A stretch of DNA of 64,000 bases, from assembly GCF_014960965.1 (NCBI RefSeq), contig NZ_CP063169.1, positions 1-64,000 of the forward strand. The letters are read 5' to 3'. The DNA comes from Ruania alkalisoli. Lineage in GTDB: Bacteria > Actinomycetota > Actinomycetes > Actinomycetales > Beutenbergiaceae. Shown in pieces: positions 20,614-29,610 of the stretch (position 1 is the stretch's first letter; every line of letters begins with the position of its first letter). Under the pieces are notes generated by a model. It saw only the letters and a program-made list of their open reading frames with translations. It made no database searches and was not told the origin of the DNA. The translations under genes were made by a program, and so were the position numbers.

Positions 20614-23415
20614 ATGAGTTCTCGCGTCACCCGGGTGCGGGTGGAACGACGCAATGACGCTGCCTTGGCAGATGTCCCCTCACCTCGGCTGAGCTGGGTG
20701 GTGGAGTCCGACGAACCGTGGCAGCAGGCCGCTGCTGAGGTACGCCTCGATGGTGGCGAGACGGTCCGGCTGGACACCAGTGAGTCGGTCTTCGTGGACT
20801 GGCCGTTCGCGCCGCTGGCCCCGCATTCTCGCCACGAGCTTCAGGCACGCGTCACCTCCACCGACGGCGTCACCACCGACTGGTCCGAGCCGGTTGCGGT
20901 GCGTAGCACGTTCCTGGCCGACGGCGAGTGGCGTGCTTCGTTCATCGGCCTCTCCGAGCCTGAGGGTGAGGCGTGCCCGGGACGGGTGCGCGCGGAGTTC
21001 CAGGTCCGGGGTCAGGTCCGTGCCGCCACGTTGTACGCCACGGCCGGCGGCGGCTATCAGGTCAGCATCAACGGCGCCGACGTCGACGATGCTGTCCTCA
21101 AACCCGGGTGGCGGGACTATCACGAGCGTCTCGTGCATGAGGCCACCGATGTCACGGGCTTGGTGCGCGAGGGATCGAATGCGATCGGGATCCGGTTCGC
21201 CGGTGCGTGGTGGACTGAGAAGTTCGGGTTCCATGGCGCCGCCAAGCGCATCTACGGTGACCAGCCGGTGGTCGCTGCACAGCTCCAGATCGAGTTCACG
21301 GACGGCTCGACCCAGGTGATCGGGACGGACGGGACGTGGCGAGGGGCCGCCGTCGGGGAGCTGACGGCGAGCAGCATCTATCAAGGTGAGGCGATCGATG
21401 GCCGGCGCGCCCTGGCGGGCTGGGATCAGGTGGGCTTTGACGACGCCACCTGGCCGGACGCCGTCGTGCAGGATCTGGGCGTGGTTCCCGAGGCAGACCC
21501 GGCCGAACCGGTGCGGCGCGTGGGTGAGGTCGCCGTGGCCGAGGTGATCCGGACGCCGTCCGGCAAGACGATCCTGGATTTCGGGCAGAACCTGGTGGGT
21601 TGGCTGCGGGTGCGGGTGAGGGGTCCGGAAGGCCACGTGATCACGGTGCGCCATGCCGAGGTGCTCGAGCACGGTGAGCTCGGGGTGCGGCCGCTGCGGC
21701 ATGCCCAGGCCACGGATACCTTCGTCTGCTCCGGTGGGGACGATGTGTTCGAGCCGGAGTTCACCTTCCATGGGTTCCGGTATGCCGAGATCGAGAACTG
21801 GCCGGAGGAGTTCGATCCGGAGGTTGATGCCGCAGCCTTCACCGCCGTGGTGATCAGCAGCGATATGCGGCGCACGGGCTGGTTCGAGTGCTCGGACGAG
21901 CGAGTGAACCGGCTGCACGAGAACGTCGTGTGGGGGATGAAGGGCAACTTCGTCTCGATCCCCACCGACTGCCCGCAGCGGGATGAACGGCTCGGCTGGA
22001 CCGGCGATATCCAGGTGTTCTCGCCGACCGCCACGTCGCTGTTCGACAGTGACGGGTTCCTGACCTCGTGGTTGCGGGATGTGGCGCTCGAGCAGGCCAG
22101 GAGTGGCGGGATCTGCCCGTTCGTGGTGCCGAGTGTGCTGGGGGAGTCGCAGGCCGCGGCTGCGTGGGGCGATGCGGCCACGGTGGTGCCGATGGTGCTC
22201 TTTGAACGCTTCGGTGACCGGGCCGCGTTGGCCGAGCAGTACCCCTCGATGAAGGCATGGGTGGATGTGCTGGCCGGGCTGGCCGGGGAGCGGCTGCTGT
22301 GGGAGGGCGACTTCCAGTTCGGTGACTGGCTCGACCCGGCGGCACCCCCGGACCAGCCGGGCGGTGCGCGCACCGACTCCGACATCGTGGCCAGTGCGCA
22401 CGTGGTCCGTTCGGCTGCCCTGGTGGCGAAGGCTGCGGACCTGCTCGGGTTCCCCGAGGACGCCGCGCACTATCGCGACTATGCCGAGCGGGCCCGGAAG
22501 GCGTGGGTGCGCGAGTACGTCACGGGCGCGGGCCGGATCGTCTCGGACTCCCAGACCGCGTACGCCATGGCGATCTCCTACGGACTGCTCGATGCCGCGA
22601 CCACTCAGGCGATGGGGGACCGGCTGGCCGAGATCGTGCGCCGGGACGGGTACGTGATCGGAACCGGGTTCGTGGGCACGCCGATCATCGCGGATGCGTT
22701 GTGCGCGACCGGTCACGCCGACGCGGCCGGACGGTTGCTGTTGCAGACGGGGGTCCCGTCGTGGCTGTATGCGGTGACCATGGGAGCCACCACGATCTGG
22801 GAGCGGTGGGACTCGATGCTCCCCGACGGGACCATCAACCCCGGAGAGATGACCTCCTTCAATCACTACGCCTTCGGCGCGGTGGCGGATTGGTTGCACC
22901 GGGGGGTGGCAGGACTGGCCCCCGAGGCGCCGGGCTATGCGCGCCTCCGGATCGCGCCGACCCCGATCGAGGGGCTCGAGCACGCCTCGGTGCGGCGTGA
23001 GACGCCGTACGGGTTCGCTGAGTCTGGGTGGGCCGAGGTTCGCGAGGGCAGGCTGCGGGTGCATGCACTGGTCCCGGCCAACACGACGGCGGAGGTCGCC
23101 CTGCCGGGCCAGGATCCGTTCGAGGTGGGGCCGGGTAGGCACGAGTGGGAGGTGGAGGACCCGCGATCCTCGACCTCGGTAGGCTCGATCGGGTGGGACA
23201 CCCCGCTCGGCGCGATCGTCGACGATCGGCGTGCGCATGAGGCACTGCTCGCCGAGGCCGCGGCGATCGATCCGGGCTTCGGAGACCGGTTGCGCCGGGA
23301 TACCGACTGGCGTGACGGGCAGCATCTGGCCGGCACCCTGCACGGGGTCACCGGTGAGGTGCGCAATCAGATTCCGGCGATGTTCGAGCGGGTGAACGCC
23401 GCGCTCGCGGGCTGA
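20614..23415 (+). CDS. Alpha-L-rhamnosidase, GH78 (cassette 1)
   Basis: Releases terminal alpha-L-rhamnose from plant glycosides or oligosaccharides by an inverting mechanism. The 933-residue protein has N-terminal beta-sandwich parts, then the (alpha/alpha)6 barrel with the family signature DCPQRDERLGWTGD; E458 in it is the expected general acid, and E730 in IWERWDS is a candidate base. No signal peptide, so it acts in the cytoplasm on imported rhamnosides. Compared with the copy at 30462-33062 it has an extra C-terminal tail of about 70 residues (from about GSIGWDTPLG) that is not part of the catalytic fold. A strong hairpin terminator follows the stop. Confidence 0.93.
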   Translation: MSSRVTRVRVERRNDAALADVPSPRLSWVVESDEPWQQAAAEVRLDGGETVRLDTSESVFVDWPFAPLAPHSRHELQARVTSTDGVTTDWSEPVAVRSTFLADGEWRASFIGLSEPEGEACPGRVRAEFQVRGQVRAATLYATAGGGYQVSINGADVDDAVLKPGWRDYHERLVHEATDVTGLVREGSNAIGIRFAGAWWTEKFGFHGAAKRIYGDQPVVAAQLQIEFTDGSTQVIGTDGTWRGAAVGELTASSIYQGEAIDGRRALAGWDQVGFDDATWPDAVVQDLGVVPEADPAEPVRRVGEVAVAEVIRTPSGKTILDFGQNLVGWLRVRVRGPEGHVITVRHAEVLEHGELGVRPLRHAQATDTFVCSGGDDVFEPEFTFHGFRYAEIENWPEEFDPEVDAAAFTAVVISSDMRRTGWFECSDERVNRLHENVVWGMKGNFVSIPTDCPQRDERLGWTGDIQVFSPTATSLFDSDGFLTSWLRDVALEQARSGGICPFVVPSVLGESQAAAAWGDAATVVPMVLFERFGDRAALAEQYPSMKAWVDVLAGLAGERLLWEGDFQFGDWLDPAAPPDQPGGARTDSDIVASAHVVRSAALVAKAADLLGFPEDAAHYRDYAERARKAWVREYVTGAGRIVSDSQTAYAMAISYGLLDAATTQAMGDRLAEIVRRDGYVIGTGFVGTPIIADALCATGHADAAGRLLLQTGVPSWLYAVTMGATTIWERWDSMLPDGTINPGEMTSFNHYAFGAVADWLHRGVAGLAPEAPGYARLRIAPTPIEGLEHASVRRETPYGFAESGWAEVREGRLRVHALVPANTTAEVALPGQDPFEVGPGRHEWEVEDPRSSTSVGSIGWDTPLGAIVDDRRAHEALLAEAAAIDPGFGDRLRRDTDWRDGQHLAGTLHGVTGEVRNQIPAMFERVNAALAG

Positions 23416-23423
23416 TCCACGCA

Positions 23424-23463
23424 GACACATCCTCCAGAGCGGACCTGGACTGGAGGGTGTGTC
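23424..23463 (+). terminator. Hairpin terminator of rhamnoside cassette 1
   Basis: GACACATCCTCCAG (23424-23437) pairs with CTGGAGGGTGTGTC (23450-23463) in a 14-bp stem with one G-T wobble and a 12-base loop. There is no T tract, as is usual in high-GC actinobacteria. It separates the GH78 gene from the convergent AraC gene and may serve both. Confidence 0.75.
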
Positions 23464-23508
23464 CCGTGTATTCAAGGGCTTGTTGGGCACCGTCCGGGTC
23501 GCGCGTCA

Positions 23509-24402
23509 CTATGGCCGCAGCTGCGCGGCGGCGTATCGACTTGGCGGCACACCGAATACTGTCCGAAACGCTCGGGAGAAGTAGAGCGGATCTGCGAAGC
23601 CCACGTGCTTCGCGACCTCATTCACGCGCATTCCAGTGGTGCGAAGGAGAAGAGCGGCCTCTTCGATCTGCCGCCGCCGCGTCCATGCCAGCACTGACTG
23701 GCCGGTGTATCGCGCGAACAGGCGCTGCGCCGTTGTTGTGCTGCAGTCGCCTGCCCTCGCGATGTCATCGACGGTCAGTGCCCGATCGAGGTGTACCCGC
23801 ACATACTCCATCATCACCTCGAGAACCGCGGGTACGCCGGCATCCTGAGGGGTGCTGGCATACGCACTCGCCTCGGCCAGCAGAACGCCCAGTGCGCGAA
23901 GTGCTCCGTCACTCAGTGCCCCTTCGAGGAAGCGCTCCACCGCGTAAGAGCCCAAAGTCACGATGTGACGGCCTGACCCATTGAGTCCGCTCAGCAACTG
24001 CGGCTGCTCGGCTTGCTCACCGCGACGCCGCTGCGCATTCAACAGAGGGTCTCCGCGACGCCAGTCCGCGTGCAGCAGCGGGTCACCCGGGCGATGCGCC
24101 ACCTGTTGAGAGACGGGCACGTCATAGCGATGCCAAGGGACGAGATGGATCGTGCCGACCTTGAACGGGGATCGTTCGTCCGCCACGTACTCGACATCGT
24201 GGCGCCAGGGCAGCCGAAGAAGGCACGTCGAATCCAGCTGGAAGCGCTGCCCGCGGCTCGTGATCTGACCCGAGCCGGTCAGCGGCCAGATGAAGGCGAC
24301 ACTGGCCACCTCGGCATGGCGGATCTGCTCCCCCGCCACGAACCGGTACCAGTTCGCTCCTACGATCGCCGGCCCGCCCTCAGGAACGGAATCTCCAGCC
24401 AC
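23509..24402 (-). CDS. AraC-family transcriptional regulator
   Basis: 297-residue regulator with an N-terminal cupin-like ligand domain (residues ~10-110, including WYRFVAGEQIRHAEV) and a C-terminal pair of helix-turn-helices: TVDDIARAGDCSTTTAQRLF and MRVNEVAKHVGFADPLYFSR followed by GVPPSRYAA, the AraC signature. GTG 24402 has AGGGAG 6 bases upstream. It is divergent from the ferredoxin/reductase/P450 operon across 240 bases, so it is the best candidate activator of that operon, probably responding to the P450 substrate. It is convergent with the GH78 gene of cassette 1. Confidence 0.9.
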   Translation of the reverse strand: MAGDSVPEGGPAIVGANWYRFVAGEQIRHAEVASVAFIWPLTGSGQITSRGQRFQLDSTCLLRLPWRHDVEYVADERSPFKVGTIHLVPWHRYDVPVSQQVAHRPGDPLLHADWRRGDPLLNAQRRRGEQAEQPQLLSGLNGSGRHIVTLGSYAVERFLEGALSDGALRALGVLLAEASAYASTPQDAGVPAVLEVMMEYVRVHLDRALTVDDIARAGDCSTTTAQRLFARYTGQSVLAWTRRRQIEEAALLLRTTGMRVNEVAKHVGFADPLYFSRAFRTVFGVPPSRYAAAQLRP

Positions 24403-24642
24403 CGGGTTCTCCCTTCACTGGTCATGCGATGAGGAAGGTACGTATCCATTGTTGAACATCGCATCTATCCCGGAGTGACGCCCCAGCCGCTTGCTCGTAT
24501 TGTCCATATTCTGCCCGATGTTGCCATGGTCACGCCGGCGCCTCCTTCCTACGGTGGAGACAACGTGTTGCTGGCAGGGATCGACTTCATCATTCGCGTC
24601 GGAACCAGCGAGCATTCCCTCAGACAGCCGGAGAGACGACTC
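24403..24642. promoter_or_regulatory. Divergent control region, AraC / P450 operon
   Basis: No gene is supported. AACATCG at 24455-24461 and CGATGTT at 24516-24522 form an inverted pair 54 bases apart, which could be two half-sites for AraC looping, but this is weak. Confidence 0.3.
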
Positions 24643-24834
24643 ATGCACATCAGTGTGGACCGCTCGGCCTGCGTCGGAGCCGGGCAGTGTGCCCTTGTGG
24701 CCGACGAGGTCTTCGATCAGGACGACGATGGAATCGTTGACCTGATCAAGGCTGAGCCCTCGGCCGCCGACCAGCCTGCCGTCCAGCGTGCCGCAGCGCT
24801 CTGCCCGGCTCGTGCGATCTCCATCGAGATGTGA
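24643..24834 (+). CDS. [3Fe-4S] ferredoxin of the P450 system
   Basis: Small acidic electron carrier (63 residues) that passes electrons from the reductase to the P450. The cluster ligands are in CVGAGQC near the N terminus (C-x5-C) and in the CPARAI end, the pattern of actinobacterial P450-linked 3Fe-4S ferredoxins, where the usual fourth Cys position is replaced (Ala here). ATG 24643 is preceded by GGAGAGACG. The frame is open further upstream without family similarity. The reductase gene begins 4 bases after the stop and the P450 overlaps the reductase, so all three are one operon. Confidence 0.93.
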   Translation: MHISVDRSACVGAGQCALVADEVFDQDDDGIVDLIKAEPSAADQPAVQRAAALCPARAISIEM

Positions 24835-24838
24835 CGTC

Positions 24839-26068
24839 ATGCAACTCACCAAGAGTGGAACCGGCACGCCGCACATCGTGATCGTCGGAGCGTCCCTGTC
24901 CGGCCTTACGACAGCAGAAGCTCTCCGCGAGCGTGGAGAAACGGCGCCGATCACCCTCATCGGCGCCGAACAGCACCTGCCCTACAACAGGCCGGCCTTG
25001 TCCAAGCAGGTGCTGCTCGGCACGTGGACCCCTGAACAGACGGCCATCACCGATCGGGCTCGGCTCGACGCGCTTGACGTGCAGTTCCTGCCAGGAGTGC
25101 GCGCCGAGTCGCTCGATCTTGCATCGCGCACCGTCAGCCTTGATGGACGCGACGTCCCTTACAGCACGCTCATCGTGGCGACCGGTGCTCGTCCGCGGAA
25201 GCTGCCTCAGGTGCCAAGCGCGCACACCGTGCGCACACTGGACGACGCCGTCGCCCTCCGGGCAGCCTTCGATCGACAGTCGCGAGTGGTCATCGTGGGA
25301 GCAGGAGTGCTCGGATGTGAGATTGCTGCCGCGGCTCGCTCGCAGGGCCTCGAGGTCACACTGCTCGGACGCGGTGACGCGGTACGTCTTGGCGCAGTCG
25401 GGAACCTGCTGGAGCACCGGGTCGACAGACTTCTCGGTGAGCACGGCGTCGACCTCAGGCTCTCCCGCGAGGTGCTTGGCGCCTATGAGGGATCCGACCA
25501 CACCACGCTGTACCTTGCAGACGGTGAGCTACGCGCCGATCTGGTCGTGGGAGCTATCGGCTGCGAACCTGAGGTGGAGTGGTTGCACGGAAGTGGTCTC
25601 GCTCTCGATGACGGCATCCTCTGTGACCCAACAGGATGCGCGGCACCAGGGGTATTCGCTGTCGGTGACGTAGCACGGTGGATCGATGCGGCCACGGGTG
25701 TGCCCGTCCGGGTCGAACACCAGCTCAGGGGTATCGAACATGCCCGCACCGTTGCTGAGCAGATCGTCACCGGCACATCGAGTCCGGTAGGGCACCCGTT
25801 CTACTGGACGGAACTGTTCGGAACCCGAATTCAGGTGCTCGGCACGTTCCCTGGCGACGTCGAGCTACGGCTCGAGGCCGGGGACATGAACGGAGACCGG
25901 TTCGTGGCGGTCGCCTACGTCGGTGACACAGCGACGGGTGTCGTCGGATGGAACATGGCGCGTGCTTTTCGGACCGCACGTCGGAGGCTGCCGGACCCTC
26001 TCACATGCCCGCCCGCCCAGGACATCACCTCGATACCCGACCTCGTCGGTTCCGGGAAAGGACTGTGA
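24839..26068 (+). CDS. FAD-dependent NAD(P)H-ferredoxin reductase
   Basis: Transfers electrons from NAD(P)H through FAD to the ferredoxin. 409 residues with two dinucleotide-binding folds: FAD site VIVGASLSGLTTAEALRERG at the N terminus and a second site VVIVGAGVLGCEIAAAARSQG, plus the conserved GVFAVGDVARW motif of this flavoprotein family. The C-terminal dimerisation domain runs from about PFYWTELFGTRIQVLG. ATG 24839 lies 4 bases after the ferredoxin stop. Its stop overlaps the P450 start by one base (TGATG). Related to putidaredoxin/rhodocoxin reductases. Confidence 0.93.
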   Translation: MQLTKSGTGTPHIVIVGASLSGLTTAEALRERGETAPITLIGAEQHLPYNRPALSKQVLLGTWTPEQTAITDRARLDALDVQFLPGVRAESLDLASRTVSLDGRDVPYSTLIVATGARPRKLPQVPSAHTVRTLDDAVALRAAFDRQSRVVIVGAGVLGCEIAAAARSQGLEVTLLGRGDAVRLGAVGNLLEHRVDRLLGEHGVDLRLSREVLGAYEGSDHTTLYLADGELRADLVVGAIGCEPEVEWLHGSGLALDDGILCDPTGCAAPGVFAVGDVARWIDAATGVPVRVEHQLRGIEHARTVAEQIVTGTSSPVGHPFYWTELFGTRIQVLGTFPGDVELRLEAGDMNGDRFVAVAYVGDTATGVVGWNMARAFRTARRRLPDPLTCPPAQDITSIPDLVGSGKGL

Positions 26069-27264
26069 TGAGCTCGTCCGCTCGATGCCCCATGCATGAC
26101 GTACGAACGCTACCCGATGACGGCACCCCGTTGCGCCCATCCCGAACGTTGACGGACTGGCGGGACGAGGCTGGCGCCACACCCCTTCGATACGCTGACG
26201 GGCACGATGGCCTGATAGTGACCAGACACGATCTCGCCCAGGCCGTGCTCGCGGACCCGCGATTCAGCCAACAGCCACAGCGCATGCCGCTCGAGACGGG
26301 GTCGAGCGCGGAGCCGCCTGATCTCGCAGCACAGCGATCGATGCGTGAGGCGGGCTTGTTGGGGTTGGATGGAGCCGAGCACGCACGACTGCGGCGGGCA
26401 ATCACCAGCCGGTTCTCGGTGCGTGCGGTACGCGGCATCCGCGACGTTGTAGCCTCCACTGTCAGCGACCAGCTGCAACGGCTACTTGCGGGAGGCTCGC
26501 CCGGCAATGTGACCACTGCATACGCCGAACCCATATCTGCTCGGATGCACTGCCACGTGCTCGGCATACCGAACGAGTTCGCGGACACCTTCAGCACGCT
26601 GTTCGTCGGAGGCGGAACCACTCAGCAGAAGTTCGACTTCATCCGGGAGGTGATCGACGCCAAGCGCACGCACCCCGGTGAGGACGTTCTCAGTGACCTC
26701 GTCCGTGGAGAACTGAGTCAGTCAGAGATCGAAGGGCTGGCATTGGTCCTGATGGCATCTGGCCGCGACTCTGTCGCCTACATGATCACCACCACGACGG
26801 TGGCGTTGCTGACGCACCCGGACCAGCGTGCCGTGCTTCGCACTGACCCTGCGCTGATGACGGGGGCGGTTGAGGAGTTCATGCGCTACGGGGCGATGTT
26901 CCTGACGCTCTTTCCGCGCACCGCACTCGAAGACGTCGAGCTCGACGGCGTACGGATCAGGGCCGGCCAGTCCGTCTCCGTCTCTTCGGTCGGTGCGAAT
27001 CGTGATGAGCGAAAATTCGAGGAACCGCACCGATTCGATGTGAAGCGCGACGCCTTCGGCCACCTCGGATTCGGGCATGGGCGCCACGGATGTGTGGGTC
27101 AGCAGTTGGCGCGCGTGGAGATTGCCGAAGCAATCAGCCAACTCTTTGCCACCGTACCTGATTTGCGTCTCGTTGAGGCGGAACAGATGTCCCCACAGCC
27201 CTTCGCAAATCCTGTGGGTACGTACGAGGCGGGCGACGTGATCGTCGCCTGGGGTGGAGTGTAG
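26068..27264 (+). CDS. Cytochrome P450
   Basis: Heme monooxygenase of bacterial class I type, 398 residues, soluble. The heme-binding loop is FGHGRHGC with the thiolate Cys at 342, the K-helix ExxR is E270-R273, and the I-helix reads ASGRDS at 230-235, where Ser replaces the usual Thr of the acid-alcohol pair used for oxygen activation. With ferredoxin and reductase in the same operon the chain is complete. The substrate is unknown. Location between two rhamnoside uptake cassettes suggests a plant-derived aglycone or methoxy-aromatic, but that is inference. ATG 26068 overlaps the reductase stop. The next cassette begins 127 bases downstream. Confidence 0.92.
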   Translation: MSSSARCPMHDVRTLPDDGTPLRPSRTLTDWRDEAGATPLRYADGHDGLIVTRHDLAQAVLADPRFSQQPQRMPLETGSSAEPPDLAAQRSMREAGLLGLDGAEHARLRRAITSRFSVRAVRGIRDVVASTVSDQLQRLLAGGSPGNVTTAYAEPISARMHCHVLGIPNEFADTFSTLFVGGGTTQQKFDFIREVIDAKRTHPGEDVLSDLVRGELSQSEIEGLALVLMASGRDSVAYMITTTTVALLTHPDQRAVLRTDPALMTGAVEEFMRYGAMFLTLFPRTALEDVELDGVRIRAGQSVSVSSVGANRDERKFEEPHRFDVKRDAFGHLGFGHGRHGCVGQQLARVEIAEAISQLFATVPDLRLVEAEQMSPQPFANPVGTYEAGDVIVAWGGV

Positions 27265-27371
27265 TCGCAGAAGGCGCGACCGCAGAAATATCGACCGGGT
27301 AACCACTGTGGCGCGCCCGGAGGAACGAGAAGAGTCCATCAAGTGGGGCGATAAGCGCGTCCCACATCGTC

Positions 27372-27389
27372 CTTTGCAAGGAGGCAAGG
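27372..27389 (+). promoter_or_regulatory. Hairpin presenting the Shine-Dalgarno in its loop (SBP copy 2)
   Basis: CTTTGC (27372-27377) and GCAAGG (27384-27389) pair, with one wobble, around the loop AAGGAG, the ribosome-binding site of ATG 27392. Counterpart of 17513-17530. Confidence 0.55.
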
Positions 27390-27391
27390 AA

Positions 27392-28696
27392 ATGAACACA
27401 ACTCCCTTTCGACGCAGAACTGGCATGGTCGCGGCTACCGCCGCCGCTGCCCTCGTTCTAGCCGCATGCTCTGGCGGTGGTAGTACTGACGGAACCGTCG
27501 AGATCACGTTTCTCACGAGTGCCGGTGACCTGAGCACCGCCACCGGGGAGGCATTGATCGAGGCTTTCGAGGCCGAGAACCCCGACATTGTGGTCAACCT
27601 GGACACCAAGCCCGACGGCACTGACGGTGACAATCTCGTCAAGACACGCTTGTCTACTGGAGAGATGGCGGACGTCTTCATGTATAACTCTGGATCGTTG
27701 TTCCAAGCGCTGAATCCGGAGCAGAATCTCGTAGAGATGAGCGACTTTGCGTTCGCGGACTCGCTCACGGACGATTTTGTCTCCGTCGTCAGTACGGAGA
27801 ATGGCCTGTATGGCGGTGCATACGGGGCGTCACTGGCGGGAGGGATCGCCTATAACGGTGCGATCTACGATGAACTCGGCCTGGAGGTCCCGGAGTCGTG
27901 GGACGACTTCATGGCGAACAATGAGGAGATCGCTGCGGCGGGCTATGACCCGATCATCCAGACCTATGGGGACACGTGGACCGCTCAACTCTTCGTGCTC
28001 GCTGACTTCGCGAACGTCAACGCCGCGGACCCTGAGTGGGCGCAGGGGTATACGGCGCACGAGAAGTTCTACGCGGAACAGCCTGCGCTGGCTGGCTTCG
28101 TGCACCACCAGGAGGCCTATGAGGCTGGGTATTTCAACGAGAACTATCCCTCGGCCACATACGAGGACGGGGCGCGGATGCTCGCCGAGGGCACGGGTGT
28201 GCACTACCCGATTCTGACCGGCGTGATGGACACCATTCGAGCCAACCATCCGGATGCTGTCAGTGATATTCGATTCATGGCACTGCCTGCCGATGACCCG
28301 GCGAACACCTCGGCCACGATCTGGCAACCGAGCGGCGTCTACATCCCGCAGACCACTGAGGGTGAAGAGCGTGAGGCAGCTCAGGCGTTCGTGGAGTTCG
28401 TGAATAGTACTGAGGCCTGTGAGATCTTCACCGCGCAGGGGGCGCCGACCGGTCCGTATGTGAACGGTTGCGAGCTTCCCGCTGATGTGGATCCGTTGGT
28501 TGCGGATGTGCAGGCGTACTTTGATTCTGGGAGGACCGCTCCAGCGTTGGAGTTCCTCTCCCCGATCAAGGGCCCGAACCTCTCCCAGATCACGGTTGAG
28601 GTGGGCTCCGGTATCCGGGGCGCTGAGGAAGCCGCGGCGAACTATGACCGTGATGTGGAGAACCAGGCTCAGCAGCTAGGCCTCGAGGGCTGGTGA
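27392..28696 (+). CDS. ABC sugar-binding lipoprotein (rhamnoside cassette 2)
   Basis: Paralogue of the SBP at 17534. 434 residues with signal MNTTPFRRRTGMVA...LVLAAC, lipobox Cys at 26, followed by SGGGS. The mature part VEITFLTSAGDLS and long stretches such as YGDTWTAQLFVLADFANV match copy 1 closely, including the C-terminal end ENQAQQLGLEGW. ATG 27392 is fixed by an AAGGAG site in a hairpin loop. Unlike copy 1 there is no LacI gene next to it; the upstream neighbour is the P450 on the same strand, 127 bases away, so readthrough from the P450 operon is possible. Its stop overlaps the permease by 4 bases. Confidence 0.9.
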   Translation: MNTTPFRRRTGMVAATAAAALVLAACSGGGSTDGTVEITFLTSAGDLSTATGEALIEAFEAENPDIVVNLDTKPDGTDGDNLVKTRLSTGEMADVFMYNSGSLFQALNPEQNLVEMSDFAFADSLTDDFVSVVSTENGLYGGAYGASLAGGIAYNGAIYDELGLEVPESWDDFMANNEEIAAAGYDPIIQTYGDTWTAQLFVLADFANVNAADPEWAQGYTAHEKFYAEQPALAGFVHHQEAYEAGYFNENYPSATYEDGARMLAEGTGVHYPILTGVMDTIRANHPDAVSDIRFMALPADDPANTSATIWQPSGVYIPQTTEGEEREAAQAFVEFVNSTEACEIFTAQGAPTGPYVNGCELPADVDPLVADVQAYFDSGRTAPALEFLSPIKGPNLSQITVEVGSGIRGAEEAAANYDRDVENQAQQLGLEGW

Positions 28697-29610
28697 CCGC
28701 TGAGGCCACCGAGGTGCGGGCCGGCAGGGTTCGTCAGGTCCGCACCTTGGGCACTGTTCGCCATGCGTATCCGCTCTGGTTCTACCTGCCCGCGGCGGTG
28801 TTGTTCCTGGTGTTCTTCGCGATCCCGACGTTTGCGTCGTTCTACTTCAGCCTGACCCGCTGGACGTTATTCGATCAGGAGTTCATCGGGTTGGAGAACT
28901 ACGTCCAATTCTTCCGTGAGCCGCAGTTGTATCAGAGCTTCATCAACACGTTGATCTACGGGTTCGTCACCTCGGGGTTGAAGGTGGTCATCGGTCTGGC
29001 GTTGGGAGTGCTGCTCACCTCGGCGCTGGTGGGGCGCAACTATCTGCGGTCAGTGATCTTCTTCCCGGTGCTGGTCTCCACGATCGGTGTGGGGATCATG
29101 TTCAAGGCGCTGCTGGACCCTTTCGATGGTGTGGTCAACGGGGCCTTGGAGACTCTCGGGATCACAGGTCCGGGATGGCTGACGGATCCGAGTCTGGCGT
29201 TGTTGACGATCGCTGGGATCGATGTGTGGAAGGGCCTGGGGATCGCCTGCCTGATCTATATCGCCGGCCTGGTGGCGATCCCGACCGAGTACTACGAGGC
29301 CGCCCGGGTCGATGGGGCGAGTAGGTGGGCAGTGTTCACATCGATCACGTTGCCGCTGGTCAAACCAGCGACCGGCACGGTGCTCATCTTGTCCTTGATC
29401 GGTGGGCTGCGTTCGTTCGACCTGATCTGGGCGACCACCGGTGGCGGGCCGGGGTTCAGCTCGGACGTGATCGGGTCGGTGATCTACAAGCAGTACCAGG
29501 CCGGGTTCTATGGCTTGTCCACCGCCGGCAACGTGGTTCTGTTCCTCGTGGTGACCGCGATCATGGTCCCGATCTCACTGATGCTGAACAAGCGGGAGGT
29601 CGAGCAGTGA
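28693..29610 (+). CDS. ABC sugar permease, inner-membrane subunit 1 (cassette 2)
   Basis: CUT1 membrane subunit of 305 residues, same length as its copy at 18838 and nearly identical in sequence. Differences are concentrated in the first 20 residues and around TDPSLALLTIAGIDVW. Hydrophobic segments and the EAA loop EYYEAARVDGASRWAVFTSI are conserved. GTG 28693 overlaps the SBP stop by 4 bases, and its stop overlaps subunit 2 by 4 bases, reproducing the junctions of cassette 1. The ATPase must come from elsewhere in the genome. Confidence 0.93.
   Translation: MTAEATEVRAGRVRQVRTLGTVRHAYPLWFYLPAAVLFLVFFAIPTFASFYFSLTRWTLFDQEFIGLENYVQFFREPQLYQSFINTLIYGFVTSGLKVVIGLALGVLLTSALVGRNYLRSVIFFPVLVSTIGVGIMFKALLDPFDGVVNGALETLGITGPGWLTDPSLALLTIAGIDVWKGLGIACLIYIAGLVAIPTEYYEAARVDGASRWAVFTSITLPLVKPATGTVLILSLIGGLRSFDLIWATTGGGPGFSSDVIGSVIYKQYQAGFYGLSTAGNVVLFLVVTAIMVPISLMLNKREVEQ

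Larger units (their letters stand above)
17534..23415 (+). repeat. Rhamnoside uptake cassette, copy 1
   Basis: SBP, permease, permease and GH78 in the same order, spacing and overlaps as the cassette at 27392-33062. Long runs of near-identical DNA are visible, especially in the permease genes. This is a paralogous duplication, not a short repeat. Confidence 0.85.

Noticed and set aside
20680-23490. 936-codon antisense open frame opposite the first GH78 gene
   Set aside because: Mirrors a strongly conserved GH78 gene; product is Arg/His/Pro-rich without recognisable domains. The second GH78 copy does not keep an equally long antisense frame.
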